From NCBI GenBank assembly GCA_029968055.1, contig JASCNX010000001.1, forward strand, positions 1,364,001-1,428,000: DNA of 64,000 nucleotides, read 5' to 3'. The DNA is from Xenophilus aerolatus. GTDB taxonomy: Bacteria; Pseudomonadota; Gammaproteobacteria; Burkholderiales; Burkholderiaceae_C. Position 1 is the stretch's first letter. Each line of letters opens with the position of its first letter. The notes beneath the pieces were generated by a model, which saw only the letters and a list, made by a program, of their open reading frames with translations, was not told the origin of the DNA and searched no databases. The translations under genes were made by a program, and so were the position numbers. Below, piece after piece: positions 61,666 to 64,000 of this stretch.

Positions 61666-61731
61666 GCCCCGGGCCGGCACGGCCGACGACGACCGCATCC
61701 AGGATCGCGGCCGTCGCCGGCCCCGCAGGCG

Positions 61732-62649
61732 CTACAGGGCCTTCCTGCTCAGGAAGCTGCGGCGCTCCAGCCGCTCGTGGCGGGCGATGACCTGGGCGCC
61801 GAAGAGCACGAGCGTGGCGGCGATCTCCAGGCTCAGGAGCACCACGATCGCGGTGGTCAGCGAGCCGTAGACCACGTTGACCTGCGACAGGGTCGAGAAA
61901 TACCACACCAGCACGCGGCGCGTGAGCTCCCACAGCAGCGCGGCCGTCACCCCGCCGATCAGCGCATGCCGGAACGACAGGCGCCCCGCCGGCATCACGA
62001 GGTACAGCGAGGTCAGCATGAAGATCTCGCCGGCCAGCCCCACCAGGTACAGCAGCACCCCCGACACCCCGCTGAGCGACCAGCTGCGCCCGAACAGGTC
62101 GACCTGCTCCTGCCCGATCAGCTGCAGCGCCCCCGACACCAGCGTGACCAGCAGCAGCCCGAAGCACAGGCACAGGATGTAGAGGTAGGGCATCACCACC
62201 GAGACCAGCACATGCCGCCCGTGCGTCGCCTTGCGGTGGTGGAAGATCACCGCCATCGCGCTCTCCAGCACGGTGAACGCGAGCGAGCTGAAAAACACCA
62301 TCGTGACCAGCAGCACCGGCCCCATGAGGTCGCGGTGGTCCAGGAAATTGGCCAGCTCGTGCACCATGGCGGCCGATTGGCCCGGCAGCAGCCAGCCCAG
62401 GTAGCGGCCGATGGTGGACAGCAGCAGGTCCTGGGGGAGCACATGGGACAGCACGATCACCGACAGGATCAACAGCGGCACGATCGACAGCAGCGCGTAG
62501 TACGCGACGGCGCCAGCCAGCAGCAGCCCCTGGTTGGCGCGGAACTCCTTGAACGCCTGCCACATGAAGCCCGGCGGGTTGCGCCAGAGCGTGGCCCCGT
62601 CCGCGGCGGCGGGCGGGGGCGCATCGGTGGGCAGCAGGCGCTCGGGCAT
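61732..62649 (-). CDS. YihY/virulence factor BrkB family membrane protein
   Basis: A 305-residue inner-membrane protein with six hydrophobic segments and the family pattern FRANQGLLLAGAVAYYALLSIVPLLIL-like (NQGLLLAGAVAYYALLSIVP), GSLTTAIVVLLSLEIAATLV and FGAQVIARHERL near the C-terminus. Function of the family is unclear (once annotated ribonuclease BN in error). Divergent from dnaG with about 100 bases between. Confidence 0.9.
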   Translation of the reverse strand: MPERLLPTDAPPPAAADGATLWRNPPGFMWQAFKEFRANQGLLLAGAVAYYALLSIVPLLILSVIVLSHVLPQDLLLSTIGRYLGWLLPGQSAAMVHELANFLDHRDLMGPVLLVTMVFFSSLAFTVLESAMAVIFHHRKATHGRHVLVSVVMPYLYILCLCFGLLLVTLVSGALQLIGQEQVDLFGRSWSLSGVSGVLLYLVGLAGEIFMLTSLYLVMPAGRLSFRHALIGGVTAALLWELTRRVLVWYFSTLSQVNVVYGSLTTAIVVLLSLEIAATLVLFGAQVIARHERLERRSFLSRKAL

Positions 62650-62750
62650 GGTGTGGCGGCAGTATGCCGCCGGCCGGACGCCCGGCAGCGTAGGAGAGGC
62701 TTGCGTATCATCGGCCGCTCCCCTGCCCCGCCTGCCCTGTACGCGCCGCC

Positions 62751-64000
62751 ATGGCGATCCCCCCCTCTTTCATCCAGGAGCTCATCGCCCGCGCCGACAT
62801 CGTCGAGATCGTCGGCCGCTACGTGCAGCTCAAGAAGGGCGGCGCCAACTTCATGGGGCTGTGTCCCTTCCACGGCGAGAAGTCGCCCTCCTTCTCTGTC
62901 AGCCCGACCAAGCAGTTCTACCACTGCTTCGGCTGCGGGGCGCACGGCAACGCCATCGGCTTCCTCATGGAGCACGGCGGCATGGGCTTTCGCGAGGCCG
63001 TGCAGGACCTGGCCGGCCAGTACGGCCTGGAGGTGCCCGAGGACGACGCCTCGCCCGCCGAGCGCGAACGCGCGGCAGCGCAGCGCCAGAAGCAGGCCAC
63101 GCTGAGCGATGTGCTGGAAAAGGCCGGCGAGGCCTACCGCAAGCTGCTTCGCCAGTCGCCGCGCGCGATCGGGTATTTCAAGGGCCGCGGGGTGTCGGGC
63201 GAAATCGCCAAGGCCTTCGGCCTGGGCTACGCACCCGAGGGCTGGCGCACCCTGGCCGGCGTCTTCCCCGACTACGCCGACCCGCTGCTGGCCGAAAGCG
63301 GCCTGGTCATCGTCGGCGAAGAGGGGGAGGACAAGCGCTACGACCGCTTCCGCGACCGGGTGATGTTCCCCATCCGCAACGTCAAGGGCGAGTGCATCGG
63401 CTTCGGCGGCCGGGTGCTGGGCGACGAGAAGCCCAAGTACCTCAACTCGCCCGAAACCCCGGTCTTCAGCAAGGGCCGCGAACTCTACGGCCTGTTCGAG
63501 GCCCGCACCGCGCTGCGCGACAAGGGCTACGCCCTGGTCACCGAGGGCTACATGGACGTGGTGGCGCTGGCCCAGCTGGGCTTCGCCAACGCCGTGGCCA
63601 CGCTGGGCACCGCCTGCACGCCGGAGCACGTGCAGAAGCTGTTCCGCTTCACCGACGCGGTGGTGTTCAGCTTCGACGGCGACGCCGCCGGCCGGCGCGC
63701 CGCGCGCAAGGCGCTGGACGCCGCCCTGCCCTTCGCCACCGACGTGCGCAGCGTCAAGTTCCTGTTCCTGCCGGCCGAGCACGACCCCGACAGCTTCATC
63801 CGCGAGCACGGCGCCGAGGCTTTCGCCCGCTTCGTGGCCGAGGCGACGCCGCTGTCGCGCTTCATGGTCGAAGCCGCCCGCGAAGGCTGCGACCTGGGCA
63901 CCGCCGAGGGCCGGGCCCACATGGCGGCCAACGCGCGGCCGCTGTGGAGTGCGCTGCCCGACGGCACGCTCAAGCGGCAGATGCTCGGCGAGCTGGCCGA
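62751..64000 (+). CDS. dnaG: DNA primase, 3' end beyond the window
   Basis: Synthesises RNA primers for replication. About 416 residues are visible: the CHC2 zinc-binding domain with Cys38-x2-His41 (LCPFHGEKSPS) and Cys59-x2-Cys62 (HCFGCGAHGNA), the RNA polymerase core (FRDRVMFPIRNVKGECIGFG, PETPVFSKGRELYGL) and the Toprim motifs VTEGYMDVVAL and FSFDGDAAGRRAA. The DnaB-binding C-terminus is off the edge. The frame is open at the right boundary. In proteobacteria rpsU or rpoD often flank dnaG; here the upstream gene is YihY-like and divergent. Confidence 0.97.
   Translation, partial: MAIPPSFIQELIARADIVEIVGRYVQLKKGGANFMGLCPFHGEKSPSFSVSPTKQFYHCFGCGAHGNAIGFLMEHGGMGFREAVQDLAGQYGLEVPEDDASPAERERAAAQRQKQATLSDVLEKAGEAYRKLLRQSPRAIGYFKGRGVSGEIAKAFGLGYAPEGWRTLAGVFPDYADPLLAESGLVIVGEEGEDKRYDRFRDRVMFPIRNVKGECIGFGGRVLGDEKPKYLNSPETPVFSKGRELYGLFEARTALRDKGYALVTEGYMDVVALAQLGFANAVATLGTACTPEHVQKLFRFTDAVVFSFDGDAAGRRAARKALDAALPFATDVRSVKFLFLPAEHDPDSFIREHGAEAFARFVAEATPLSRFMVEAAREGCDLGTAEGRAHMAANARPLWSALPDGTLKRQMLGELA

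Overview
The window reads as a chromosomal segment of a high-GC betaproteobacterium of the order Burkholderiales, most likely a Comamonadaceae member such as Variovorax or a close relative. The signs are the EarP / EF-P(Arg32) pair, a HemP-type hemin uptake gene, an H-NS protein of the short TWSGGRGRKP type, a phasin with PhaR-like sites, the DmlA/TtuC-type dehydrogenase, and overall gene content. I see no phage, insertion sequence, plasmid, integron or CRISPR signature. Most genes are housekeeping genes with strong G/C third-position bias.

Layout. 1-9.6 kb: start of the rpsF-priB ribosomal operon, a small conserved hypothetical gene, ppsA with its divergent regulator ppsR, a MarR regulator with a FUSC membrane protein, the OxyR-type ahpC/ahpF pair and bacterioferritin. 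9.8-17.8 kb: an iron region with three Fur-like boxes. It holds a PepSY membrane protein, a DUF2271 protein with an ApbE flavinylation motif, a DUF4198 protein, ApbE, a membrane-anchored NADPH flavoreductase, a PiuC-type dioxygenase, Bfd, TonB-ExbB-ExbD and HemP. Together these look like a periplasmic flavin-dependent iron-reduction module feeding TonB-driven uptake, with Bfd and bacterioferritin handling storage. No outer-membrane receptor is in the window. 18-27.7 kb: a heme-binding GlcG-like gene, a BAX-inhibitor-like protein, rlmD, nlpD-pcm-surE, a quinone oxidoreductase, H-NS, tRNA-His, ppiD, tRNA-Val and hupB.

28-37.3 kb: a two-gene unit of a beta-decarboxylating dehydrogenase and a haloacetate-dehalogenase-like hydrolase with a divergent LysR; then EamA-pgsA, uvrC, earP-efp and a crotonase homologue. 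37.4-50 kb is the main accessory region: a divergent amidase and a tightly packed 12-gene unit. The unit comprises an NMT1-type ABC transporter (four genes), class II aldolase, TauD-type dioxygenase, GntR regulator, an SDR without the usual Ser/Lys catalytic residues, an aminotransferase, an alpha/beta hydrolase, an M20 amidohydrolase and a gentisate-dioxygenase-like bicupin. It looks like a complete import-and-degradation pathway for an unidentified nitrogen-containing, possibly ring-containing, compound, and is the best candidate for undescribed biology here.

50-64 kb: a LOG-family protein, a Gly-rich membrane hypothetical, an MFS transporter, rmuC, a 2-hydroxyacid dehydrogenase, a NhaD-type antiporter coupled to pncB, csbD, a Cys-repeat periplasmic protein, a thioesterase, a phasin, a type-II 3-hydroxyacyl-CoA dehydrogenase, a YihY-like protein and the 5' part of dnaG, which runs off the window. 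Function calls rest on motif recognition from the translated sequence; no database search was run.
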